NCBI GenBank assembly: GCA_018873225.1
Contig: JAEILZ010000008.1
Coordinates: 124,001 to 188,000, forward strand
Direction: 5' to 3'
Length of the DNA: 64,000 bases
Origin: [Phialemoniopsis] sp. UDSM-2020
Taxonomy: Eukaryota; Ascomycota; Sordariomycetes; Thyridiales; Thyridiaceae
The notes below the pieces were generated by a model. The model searched no databases, had not been told where the DNA came from, and saw nothing but the letters and a program-made list of their open reading frames with translations. Numbering within the stretch: position 1 is the stretch's first letter; every line of letters starts with the position of its first letter. The position numbers and the translations under genes were made by a program. Positions 19,497 to 30,309 of the stretch are shown piece by piece.

Positions 19497-21940
19497 ATGG
19501 CCTCCTCGGGGAACTCGACTGACGCCTCCCTCAACACTTGGAACTGCCTGAACTGCCGACGTCGCAAGATTCGCTGCGACCGGCGCGAGCCGTGCTCCCA
19601 TTGCACGAGAACAGGCCTTGATTGTGTGTTTCCCGTCTCGGGGCGTCTTCCCACCCGTCGAAACACTGGGTCCAGCTCTACATGTGTACCACACAACGCC
19701 AAGCGGAAACAGACAGAGCTGGTCGGCCGTGTCAGGCACTTGGAGTCCATCGTCACCCAGCTACACGAGGAGCTGAGTAGAAGGTGCGAAGAGGCGCGGG
19801 CCAGGGCAAGTCTCGCGACGACCGTAAACAATCCTGTCCGAGTCGAGGATCTGCCGGACACCCCAGAACCATCACCCGAGCCGGGTAAGCTATTGGAGAC
19901 ATCGGAGGGGAAAGTGTACATTGGAAGTCATCTTTGGACATGTCTCTTGGAGGAGGTGAGTATCCCAACAGCTTCGAGAATTGCAGATATGCATGCTTAG
20001 AAAAGAATTTAGGCAACCAGCATCCGTCATACCATTGAAGATGGCCTTGACGAAGACGACTGTTCTGACGAGGAAGACAACGCCTCTTCGAGCTGCCCAC
20101 CGGCGATGGCTGCAACGGGACTCTCGGTAACTCGGCCCAGCATTAACGGACCAGATCTGCAGCGACTGCAACCACTGCCATCGCAAATGCCCTATATATG
20201 GCAAAAGTACATCAGCAATGTCGACCCTTGCGCCAAAATTCTCCATACACCCACAACCGCGAGGATCGTTAGTGAATCAGGAGGTATTGCCGACCCTAGC
20301 CAACATCATCATCAAACCCGCCACTTTTATACTAACAATTACCGTAGGGAAGTTTTCAAACACCGCTCCACGCATCCAGGCCTTACTCTTTGCGATCTCT
20401 GCTTGTGCGGTGACATCTCTAAGCGAGAAGGAGGCATGTTCACCCAGTCAAACAAATTAAGCCCTTGACTAACCCCCGGGTCTAGGTCGGCGATAGTTTC
20501 CGTGAAACGAAGAGCGAACTCCTCGGCAAATTGTTACTGGGTACAGAACAAGCCTTGATCGTTGCCGGATTTCACGACACATCCGATATCGTTGTCCTCC
20601 AAGCTTTCCTCCTTTACCTCGAGTCCTACAGCCACGTGGAAGGTGTCCGCCCAGGCTGGCCCCTCGCCGGTCTCCTGGTGAGGACAGCCATGGCCATGGG
20701 CCTCCACCGCGACGGCTCACACTTTCCCGAGCTGTCACCGTTCGAGGTCGAGATGCGCCGCCGGCTATGGTGGCAAGTCTTGTTTATCGACTCCCGAGCA
20801 GGAGACAACTCGCTGCCCGACATACGCATCAGCGATGCATTCTTCGACACTCAGCTGCCCGGGAACTACAACGACACCGATCTAGATCCAGCCATGGAGT
20901 CCCTCCCGCCTCCACGTGAAGGCATCACCGACAGCACGGTGGCCATCATCCGATCGCACCTCTGGCAATTCGATCGGCAACTTGACAAGATTGCCAACGG
21001 TACACTCGACGCGTCTCAAAGGCATACAGAGATCCGAGCCTTCCTAGACAAAACCGAGTCCTCAATCCTCAACCATCTACGGCTCGATGAACCCCTGCAC
21101 GTATACATCGAAGCTCTCACAAGGCTTGCCGTAGCTCGAGGAGAGCTGACCATGCGACCTGAGGACCTGCGCTCCGACCCCGCCTTCAAAGCGATGAAGT
21201 TTACGTACGCCACCTCACGGAACAGGGCCTTCCTGCTGTCGGTCGCAATGTTGAACTGCGGCAAGACTTTGACGGAGTGGGAGCCCACGCGAGGCTGGTC
21301 TTGGATCTTTGCGGGCTGCGCTGCATGGCAGCCCCTTACAATACTATTGCTCCAGCTCTGCTCTCGGCCATGGGGTCCCACATGCGAACGCGCATTAGAG
21401 GGCGTGCATCTCATGCTGGAAGGTTTGCCGCTTGCCGTCAAGCAGGATCCTTCGCGTCGGCCCTTTTGGAGTCTGCTGAGGGATGCGAGACGCCACAGAG
21501 CCAAAGAGCTCCGTCGCATCCAAGCGGACCCGATAGTGGCTCGTGAAATGGCACGTCGTGAACCCATCACCTTTAGTAAAGAATGGGTTTCGCCCAGAGA
21601 CCGTCGTGATGTCTTTAATACGGAAGCGGCAGAGGTCGAGTTGGACGAGGAAACGGCACTCTCACTGAGGGCTCAGGGTCACACTACTGGGCCATCGTCA
21701 GCAACTGCGTCCAATAGCAACACGCTTACGTCCACGATGAATAGATCGGATACAGCTGTCGGTCAGTCAGCAGAGGATGAAGAGCCCCCATGGATGAAAG
21801 AGGTGTGGCCGCAGGACGCCACGACTACCGAGGGACTGCCGCAGGATATCTGGTCGTTCCAAGAAGATGAGCTGTGGCAACTGGCTGGGTTCGAGCCGGA
21901 GCCCTTCTTTGATATGCTTACTCTTAACGACAGTTCGTGA
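19497..21940 (+). CDS. Zn2Cys6 fungal transcription factor (regulator 2)
   Basis: Nuclear regulator of 756 aa in four exons: 19497-19955, 20013-20283, 20348-20433 and 20486-21940. The zinc cluster is C17-x2-C20-x6-C27-x5-C33-x2-C36-x6-C43, followed by a coiled-coil linker (LVGRVRHLESIVTQLHEEL). Exons 2-4 give the fungal-specific middle domain, including IQALLFAISACAVTSLSEKE, RTAMAMGLHRDGS and MRRRLWWQVLFID. The third intron (20434-20485) only closes in frame with a GC donor (GAG|GCATGT), a CTAAC branch and TAG; no GT donor of the right phase exists. The C-terminus is acidic and aromatic (WMKEVWPQD, FEPEPFFDML), like an activation domain. Confidence 0.88.
20434..20485 (+). other. GC-AG intron in regulator 2
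   Basis: The donor GCATGT is the usual fungal GTATGT with C for T. Branch CTAAC and acceptor CTAG follow, with 52 nt in total. GT dinucleotides nearby give phase 1, which runs into a stop at once in the next exon. Confidence 0.65.
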
Positions 21941-22149
21941 TCGAAATTGCGAAGCCATGTGTACAAAAGGGGACCCCTCGCTCAGAGAGACTCGTCAGTG
22001 AAGCAGGATATGGTTCAATTCATGCGCCGGCTTGAGACGTGTACAATAGAAATCCAAATCAGTAACTTGAACGCTCAGACTACAAATGAAACTCAAACTC
22101 AAACTTATTCGCAGCTGATGCTCCAACATAGAAAACGCTTCAAAGACCA

Positions 22150-24308
22150 CTAATCCTGCCCATCCTGCCCCTCCCCCTTTTCACCATCGTCCTCACCCTC
22201 CCCCTTCTTCCCACCCTTGCCACCGTCACCACCCTCCAATATCGCCGTCAGCGTAACAGGCGAGCACGCACCATCCACCCCAGCAACAGCCGGCCCCGCA
22301 TGACTAGACAAATCAAGCTGCTGCCCGCACCCAACCCAGTTCTTCATCCGCGCGAGATGGCACTTCAACCCCGCGGCGCCCTCGTGCACAGAGCACTGGA
22401 TCGCGGGCCTGCTCCCCCTCATGGCCCGCGCGATCGCCGCGTCCACCATCCACACGCCGCTGCGCACAGAGTCCCTGTCCGCCACCGCGACGACGGCGTT
22501 GCCCGCGGAGCCCTTTTGTCCCACTGCGCAGAGGCTGCCGCCCTTCTCGACGGCGAACTTGGTCGCGGCTTGTTGGTTAGGAGCAAAGACGACCTCGGCG
22601 CCCGCGGCGCTGACGAACCACCCGTTGAAGGCGCCGCCGGGCTGCGAGACCTGCAGGCGGAACGTCTTGCCTGAGGCGCCGCAGGTCTTGGGGACGGAGG
22701 AGCCGCCGGTGGGCTTGGGCCAGTGCGGCGTGGTGCCGTTGCCCCAGGGCCCTGTGGGCTTGGGGTGCGGCCTCGTGCCGTAGTGCGGCTTCGTCTTTTG
22801 CGTCTTGAAGGATGATGCGCCGCCTGTGCTGTTGCTGTAGGGCGGGGTGGTGATGTCTGGTTCTGAAGGGTAGGAGTTGGTCGAGTTGCTCGGGGGCGAG
22901 GTCTCGCCTGCGTCTGGGGGGGATGTCTCGTCTGGCGGGGATGTCTCGTCGGCGTCGGGAGGGGTGGTCTGCGTTGCTCCTGGGTATGTCGAAGGTCCGC
23001 CGCTTACGCCGCCTTTGTCAGTTGAGTATCCGGTGCCGGGAGACGTAGTGGTGGGTCCGGCGTTGGGAGGTGACGTTTCGTCAGAATCAGGTGGAGACGT
23101 CTCGTCCGCATCTGGAGGCGATGTCTCACCGGCCTCGGGGGCAGACGTCGTCGCCGCGCCTGGAACCGTCGTCTGGTCCGCGCCACCGCTCGTCGAGCCG
23201 GCGCCAGGAGCAGTCGTGGTAGCGGCGCCAGGGGGCGAGGTCTGGCCTGCGTCGGGTGGCGAAGTCTCGTCTGCGTCCGGGGGAGTGGTCTCATCCGCAT
23301 CGGGAGGAGTGGTCAGTTCCGGTCCATCGCTTGAAGCTCCGCCGCTGTTGCCAGACCCTGCAGTCGTCGTGGGGCCAGACCCAGGGTACGTGGTGGCATT
23401 ACTAGGAGGCGATGTCTCGTCATCCGGAGGAGAGGTCTCGCCAGCGTCAGGGGGCGATGTCTCGTCAGCCTCGGGCGGTGTTGTTGTGTTATTACTCGGA
23501 ATAGTCTGGTTGCCATAGTAGCCCGAGGTCACTGGCACGGAAGGAGCTGTAGGGTATGGAGGATCGGTGACTTGCGGGTTGCTCGGCTTGACAGGCGTCG
23601 TCGGCTTGTCGGTGTCCCCGGTCGAGGTAGGTCCACCGGGGCCAGTCACCGTCACGGTAACAGTCACGCAGGGAACGGAAGCAGTTGCGCCAGATCCACC
23701 ATTGCCTCCAAGAGCACCAATGCAAGAACAGGCAGAAGAGTACGCGGCAACATCGGGGCAAGGCGAGGCGTAGGCCGGTAGGCCGCCAGGGACCTGTGAG
23801 ACCGGTCCGTGATTGCGAGCCTTGACCGGGGGCGTCAGCTCGGCTTTTCGAGCGGCTTGAGTCTCGTAGCTGCCACCGTCCAGGCCTCCTCCATTAATTG
23901 TCGTCGTGATTGTGACAGTGCTTTTAGAAATGTTAGTAAAGGCTCAACTGAAGATGAACAAGCTCGAAGCTCGAGTGGCGCATACCTTGTAGACCCTGGT
24001 GCAGCGCCGTCCATAGCACCCTTGGCGTTGCCATTATCGTTCCCTTGAAAGTACTGGCCGTTGATAAAGTAAGCTTTGCAATCTGCGGCGCCGAAGTTGT
24101 TGTCTGATGAAGTCTTGTTCCAGTTGGAGCCCGGTCCACCACGGACAGCTAGCCCGTAATGTTAGTGGTAGACTTGCAGTCAGGTGAAACAGATAAGGAA
24201 CTAACCGCGCAGGCAGTTGTTGGCGGCACAAGCACCTCCATTGTTCCCACTGGTGGCCATGGCCTCGCCAACGAGGGCGAGGGACAGGCCCAGCAGAGTA
24301 ACATGCAT
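22150..24308 (-). CDS. Secreted protein with long PPDADETS-type repeat region
   Basis: Function unknown. Exon 1 is 24308-24206, exon 2 24148-23986, exon 3 23920-22150, giving 678 aa. It starts with a signal peptide (MHVTLLGLSLALVGEAMA). A Cys-containing N-terminal region common in secreted Sordariomycete proteins follows (CAANNCLRAVRGG, then DCKAYFINGQYFQG). Next is an Asn/Thr/Val stretch (VPCVTVTVTVTGP). About residues 235-480 are a Pro/Thr/Ser/Asp linker built of degenerate TSPPDADE/TSPPDAGE units, a likely O-glycosylated stalk. A folded C-terminal domain of about 150 residues has four or more Cys (SVPKTCGASGKTFRLQV, IQCSVHEG, LKCHLARMKNWVGCGQQ). The end is a charged Gly/Lys/Glu/Asp tail, with no hydrophobic GPI signal. 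Confidence 0.85.
22870..23500. repeat. Degenerate 24-30 bp coding repeat (PPDADETS / PPDAGETS)
   Basis: Read on the minus strand, about 15 imperfect units of the type ETSPPDAG or ETTPPDAD follow one another, broken by Gly/Ser-rich spacers. Units of this kind can vary in number between isolates. Confidence 0.85.
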
Positions 24309-25075
24309 CTTGGGCGTTCTAGAGCACCAAGAACAAAGGCAGCGAATGGCAAGGACTATTGGGGTCGGTCTCCAGTCTCTTGTATTGCTCTGTCTTCTAC
24401 AACTAATCAGAGAGTCCAATCTCAGACTTCCGGAGCCATGGCATTGCCCCTTTATCTACTTCGACGCCGCAACTTGAATCCTTCTCGCGGATGCCTTCAA
24501 GAGACGTAAAGTGCACTCAATCCATCAAGAAACGTGTGCAATTGAGGCGGTTCTCAGGCTGCATACAATTGTGGGTGCGATGACGATATTGCTTCTAATT
24601 CAATTGCATGACTATCCCCATTGAGCATTGAGAGGTGATACCAGCCAGGCTTTACAAGGATCCCTCAGAAGGGCATGGTTGGGGGCTCAGAATTCAAGCT
24701 TCCCTGGGGTCACAGAAAGGGATTGATTCTTCATGGGCCGGCTGCGCAACAGCCTTCCACTTTGCATCTGACCTTTGTTTTGGACATGTAAGCCCCGGTC
24801 AGATCGTTCCGCAGTTTAGACAACAGGATAAGATCACGCCTGGTTGGCTCGCAATTCTATTCGCGAAAGAAGCCGTCTGACGACAGGCCAAGCGAGGGGC
24901 CCGTTTCTCCACCCAGCTGTACAGATCCCGGATCGTGGGGGCTAAGTAAGGAACAAGCCACTAAATTTAGAAGGGGACGGACGATCCCATCGATCTACAC
25001 AGATCAACTGCTACTACAACCCTACTACTAAGAAAATAGACGCCAGTCAATGAAGGCAAAGGCATGGAGCCACCC
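24309..25075. other. Intergenic region between the two secreted-protein genes
   Basis: Promoter of the repeat protein and 3' flank of the DUF1996 gene. No gene recognised. Confidence 0.5.
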
Positions 25076-26700
25076 TCAAGCACCGCTACCGTCACCGGGA
25101 AGCGTTTCAAGCCCTGCGGGGGAAATACGTCAGTTCAAGCTATTCGCATGTTATGTCTCAACAAAGACGTGTGTGGGCTGTGGGGAAACCAAAAAGCTTG
25201 ATCGAAAGACTCACATCCATCGTACACCTCCGGAACCGAGAGCGGGACCTGGCACTTGTTGGCCGCCGTAAACGCCTGCGTCTTGAGCCCAGAGCACGTG
25301 GGACCAAAGCAGCCCCCATCCATGGCCTTTTGCAGCGCGTCTCCCTTCCAGCCGAACACGTAATCGGCATGCTGGCCGTAGCCCGTCCTGTAGGTGGTAC
25401 GCGTGTATGTCAGTCTGGGTTTTGTCTTCCCTCATTTTCCCGACCGATGTCCCGCGAGAGAGCTATGAAAAGACAAGGATCTGCAGAGGGGAGATTTGTA
25501 TTTATAGCTTACGTATCACCAGTGCTCAGCATGAAGGGTTGCGAGCCATCCTCTGGCCACATGGACTTGTCGTTGAACCCTGTTGTGTCCCATACTACCT
25601 CGAGCATGAGCTGGGGGATCTTCACCGGGTGAGTGTCAGGGCACTCTCCGGTCGTCGCGAAAGAGGCAGGTCCCGTCTTTGGATAGGCAACGTGGTCCTT
25701 GTGGTTGGGACTGTCCAGGTTCTTGCCATCCCAGCATCTATTCCAAGCTAGATTAATACCACATCGTCCATCGAGTTGATCGCGATCCAGCCCTCAGAAG
25801 AAAACTCACGTTGGGAAGTGAATGTTGGACCGGATGCCGCCCAGGCAAGGTCCCGGGGGCAGCGTCTCGAAGTCGAGCTTTGGGTCCGCACACGGCGAGA
25901 GATCGTCGCCCTTGAAGTTGGGCCCGGAGTAGCATCGGAAGCAACTCTGTGACTTCATGCCACTTCCCTTTTTCTCGCGCTGCATCGAGTCGCCGACAAG
26001 CATGCGGAAGCCCTGATGCTATGTTGAGCGATTGATTCTTGCAACTGGATACGGAAACAGAAGAACACTTCTTCTCGGATGGGAAGCTTTATGTTTTCTT
26101 ACCGGCTTGAAGGCGGTGGTCTTTCCAGCACCGGGGGAAGTGTAGTAGACCGTAACGCCACCCTGCGAACCATCAAGAAAGCGGTTGGGGATCTGCGGCA
26201 CCCGGTGCACGCTCCCGTTCCGCGCCTTGAAGTACATGTTGGCGGTCCAGTAGTTGGAAAAGTCGTCGGCGAAGGAGCAGGTCGTGCACGTCGCGAGGTT
26301 GGACACGTCGGTCGAAGCAATCGTGGCGTTGAACGCATCCTGCAATTGTTAGTTGGCAGTCACGAATACTTGCATCTAAAGGAATCGTACGTACTCCTCC
26401 AACGATCTGACCGTGGTCGATTAGCAAACAATATCTCAAAATTATTTCGATGTTCACCTAGCTTACCTGGTGGATATGAGGCGACGGGTTCAGCCCAGGG
26501 TTGACGAGCCTAGATGTCATTTCTCGTCAATACGAATGCTTTCCACCTGCCTCATAACTTCGCACTCACGGATCAAGACGTTCGATAACGATCTGGGAGC
26601 ATCCGAAACGGATCAGGGCTGAACGCCCGGCGCCACCTCCTCCAAGGCCTTGCGGCGCCGCATAGGCTGCGGCAGCGATCGTGAGCAGAGACCAGTACAT
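25076..26700 (-). CDS. Secreted DUF1996-domain protein
   Basis: Extracellular protein of unknown activity. Eight exons on the minus strand: 26700-26570, 26509-26467, 26406-26395, 26339-26103, 26012-25810, 25737-25513, 25387-25215 and 25113-25076, giving 353 aa. It has a signal peptide (MYWSLLTIAAAAYAAP). The family motif SPHIHQIVGGDAFN is assembled from three exons, including a 12-nt exon coding only IVGG. Later motifs are FKPGFRMLVGD, GGIRSNIHFPTCWDGKNLDS, DHVAYP, GECPDTHPVKIPQL and YGQHADYVFGWKGDALQKAMD. It ends YDGWLETLPGDG, a typical DUF1996 end. At least eight Cys suggest disulphides. The length is that of a single-domain family member without a WSC tail. Confidence 0.92.
26395..26406 (-). 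other. 12-nt micro-exon of the DUF1996 gene
   Basis: ATCGTTGGAGGA lies between a GTCAG acceptor and a GTACGT donor. It supplies the conserved IVGG, with phase 0 on both sides. Confidence 0.85.
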
Positions 26701-27315
26701 CCTTGGAAAGCGCACAGATCGTCGTCAAGTCCTTAAATTTAACGAACAATACCGAGAAAGTGGGAGAGATACATAGCGTGTGGAGCCCGGGCGGACCGCA
26801 TCGTGCTTTTCAAAGAAGACTTGCCGTCTGGTCATCGCTACCGGAGGGCAAGGCGAATTGCCGATACTAGAGATAGCAGAGACGTACCGGATGGCAGTCT
26901 TGCAATATGGAAGATATTGACAATATCGCATTGGCCACTCGTAGCGAATCATGCGGTCGAAGAGATCTTGGCTTCCGCCAGCATGATCGGTCGGCTCCTG
27001 TTGCCGGGCATTTTGCCGCCAATTCCCGGGATGGACCATTTGTCACTCTTAGCAGAGTGACGATAGCAGAATGAATCTCAACTGCTGTCCAGAGACGAGA
27101 CTGAGAATGCAGTACGTTTACTCGCAACAGCCACTTACAAGCATGTATGATGCATCGACAAGTTATTCAGCGATGTTATATATCTTATCACACAGTCCAG
27201 CTTTTGGTTACCTTGAAGCTGTTATACTGGCTCCGTACGGGATTGATATGATTTCCCATTGCTTTGATCATCTAAGAATAATCTACTAGACTGTCTACCA
27301 CAATAATGTGTACCC
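26701..27315. other. Intergenic region upstream of the DUF1996 gene
   Basis: Promoter of the DUF1996 gene and 3' flank of the next MFS gene. Nothing else recognised. Confidence 0.5.
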
Positions 27316-29221
27316 CTAAGACCGCTCGTCCTTGGTCTCCATCATATTATTCGGCAACAGCGCCGTGCTCACCACACAACCAAGCATGACGCCGCCAGCA
27401 AGATACAACACACTATTGATATCGCCCTGCCCATTCCCACCCGACGACCGCCCGTACAAGTGCTGCGCAATAAGCGGACTCACAATCCCAAACAGCCTGC
27501 CCCAGAACCCAGCGATGCCGCACGCCGTGCCGCGCACGGGGGCCGGAAACGCCTCGGGCGTCCAGCCGTAGAGCACGGCGTTGAACATGGACTGGAAGAA
27601 GTACTCCATGGTGAACAAACCCTCGTTCTTGGCGCGCGTGTCGACGACGGACAGCAGGAAGATGGAGGCGCCCATGAGGCCCGCCGAGACGACCATGGTC
27701 CACTTGCGCCCGACAGAGGGGACGCGGTACATCCATGTCCCCAGGAGGACGCCCGCGATGCCGGGCGCGTAGGTGTAGATGTAGGCGGCGTAGGTCTCCT
27801 TGAGGCTGACGGAGGCGGCGCCGTTTTTGAGGGCGAGGATGCGCGGGAGGTAGAAGCCTGTGTTCGGTGACCGTTAGCAAGTGTGCTCATTTTAAGCGAT
27901 AAGTGTGGTAAAGTAACTCACCAGCGACGGTAAACGCCCAGTAGTCCATGATATACGTGATCCAGACAAGCAGCGTCAGGCGCGTCATATTCCACCCGTC
28001 AAACAGCATCCTGTACCGGCCCAACTCGAGCATGACCTTCTCCCCGCGCCGAGCCTGCAGCTGCTTCAGCCCGCCGCCCAGGACGGGCGTCGCGCTGTCG
28101 GCGCTGCCGATGCTCCCCTGGCTCGTCTCGAGCGACTCGAGCACCTGCAACGTCAGGCGGCACTCCTGCCCGTTCTTTTTCGCCATGTGCTGCAGCGTCG
28201 CCACGGCCTCGGCGTCGCGCCCGCGGTACAGCAGGAACTTGGGCGTCTCGCGGAAGGTAAAGACAAAGAATCGCAATATAAAAATGGAGAGCGTGATGGC
28301 GCCGAGGGTGAAGAGCAGGTAGCGCCACCCCTTGTTGTCGTCGCGGGCGCAGCAGGGGGTGCCCGCGGGCGCGCCGTTGCACGACGGCAAGGGGTCGGGC
28401 TCGGAGAAGTTGGGCGAGCACGAGTACACTGGGATGAAGCCGAAGGCGATGGCGGAGCAGATTATGACGCCGAAGGGCTGGAAGACGGAGAGGCAGGCTA
28501 GGAGGAAGCGGCGGTTCTAGAGGGAGAGTGTGTAAGTCGGGGTGTTGTGTGTGTCGTGGGTGGTGTGTGACTTACATGTGGGATGAACTCGAGCACGATC
28601 GTAGTGTCGATGGGGATGTTGCCTCCCACACCAAAGCCGACGAAAGCCGTGAGCACGAGAAAGGTGTTGTAGTTATTGGATGCACCGAGACACAGCCCGA
28701 ACACCGATGAAAAGAGACAAGTCAAGTTGAACGCCCATCTCCGACCTATCCATGTATTAGCCGAAGCCCCCTTGAGACCGACACATGATCGCATATAGAG
28801 ACATACCGACAATATCAGAAAGACACCCCCAAAAGAACGCCCCGGCCGTCAACCCAGCATTGAAGCTCGTCGAGATGTTGCCAGACTGGTCGTTGCCGAA
28901 CCCGAGCTCCTGCTCGAGCGGGCTCAGCACCAGTCCGAAAGCCTGCGCCCAGAGCAGGTCGAGCATGTAGCCGAAGCCGCAAAGGCACCAGACGTACCAC
29001 TGGTAGCGGCCCATGCCCTGGTTGTCGATCTCGCGGTTGACGAGGGCGCACTTCTTCTCGTAGAGCGTCAGGCCGTCGAGCCCGGACATGTCGACGCCCG
29101 GGTGGTGGGAGCCCCCCTCGGCGTCTACTGCGTCTACTGCGTCGCCGCGGACGCCGCCGGGGCCGGGACCGGCGTCGCCGACCCAGGTGTCGTCGGGCTT
29201 GGCCCGGTCCGGTGAAGTCAT
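27316..29221 (-). CDS. MFS transporter, sugar-porter/SV2-like
   Basis: Membrane carrier with unknown substrate. Four exons on the minus strand: 29221-28807, 28745-28576, 28516-27922 and 27857-27316, giving 573 aa. The N-terminal 65 residues are polar. The membrane part begins YQWYVWCLCGFGYMLDLLWA. Motif A-like GCLSDIVGRRWAFN spans the first intron, and helix 4 reads VGFGVGGNIPIDTTIVLEF. A long Cys-bearing loop follows helix 7-like sequence (SCSPNF, CCARDDNKGWRYLL), and RETPKFLLYRGRDAEA lies at the start of the central cytosolic loop, as in SV2/sugar-porter relatives. Helices 7-12 end in GVMLGCVVSTALLP. A niacin, organic-anion or sugar-acid role is possible but not shown. Confidence 0.9.
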
Positions 29222-30309
29222 TCTTCTCTCGGTGCGTTTAGGTAGCGAAGGGTGAATAAGGGTACGTATGAGTACCTGATGTGAGATGTGTTAGACCTGT
29301 GATATCAACACATTTGTGGCTGAGACTTGTTGATTACAATGGGAATGTAATTGATCAGCTACCCAAAAGACAGAAAGCCAGGAACGGTATTGAGCTACTT
29401 TTTCTACAACGTGGGAAAAGCCACGCCTTTTTGTCCCATGGTTTTGATAGATTCCTCGTCCGACCAAAGGTACTTACTGACCTTTGCGAGGCTGACTTGC
29501 AGCAGTCAACGACTCGGGTCATTGATGTCATGACTACGGGCTAATGCGAGCCCAGGCACAGCACTCGCACACACACCCGCATGCGCTCGACGTTTCACAA
29601 TCTCTCGTTAGCGTTCCTATCGAACCTTGCATCTACTTTTGTATCTGGCACACCCTTTTATTTAACCTTAATCGGGCAGGACAGCTCCTGACGGGAGTGA
29701 AGGCGTGTTCTGTCTGACGTTTTCACATTGACGTCATGGCTTCGATTCGCTACAGAATGACTCTGGTTCTCAACTGATAAGTGCGATAATACCACAAAGC
29801 TTGAAGGAGCCATGTCCGTAGATCTTCTCGGTGTAGGGTAGCGTGAAGAAAAAAAAAGACGTGATGCAACATCGGTGAGATCGCTGATGAAGCGCGGCGG
29901 CCCCGCAACAACGGCGGCGATGTGACGCGGACGCGGGTGTGCGTCCGTGGCGGGCGATTGGGTCCGCTTCACACCCTTCTTGGTAAAAGCGCCTGTACTG
30001 GGCCTTTTACCGGACGACGGGCTGCAGATCTTCAGCTACGTTCAAGATGCACAGCTGCTCGAGCTAGCTCTGGTCTTCCACTACAAGGTGTGGCATGTGG
30101 CTGCCACATGTCGACAGGGCGAGCTGACAATTGCAAGCTTTCACGTCGGCGGGAATAGTACAGCGAAGATTCGCTTTGACAGAGCGCGTTCGGCATTCAA
30201 TATGCTCATAATTTATGGTATTAACATCGTAAGAAACAGTCTTGTAGCTTTTATATCTCCCCAACCATGCAAGTCTCTCATATTCCTACACCACCACCAC
30301 CCCGTTACA
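29222..30309. other. Intergenic region between MFS and PIG-S genes
   Basis: Promoter of the MFS gene and 3' flank of the PIG-S gene; contains a short oligo-A run near 29849. No gene recognised on either strand. Confidence 0.5.

Noticed and set aside
22870..23500. Regular repeats on DNA level as a possible CRISPR or satellite array
   Set aside because: Units are degenerate, in frame and code a Pro/Thr/Asp-rich stalk in a gene with signal peptide and good introns.
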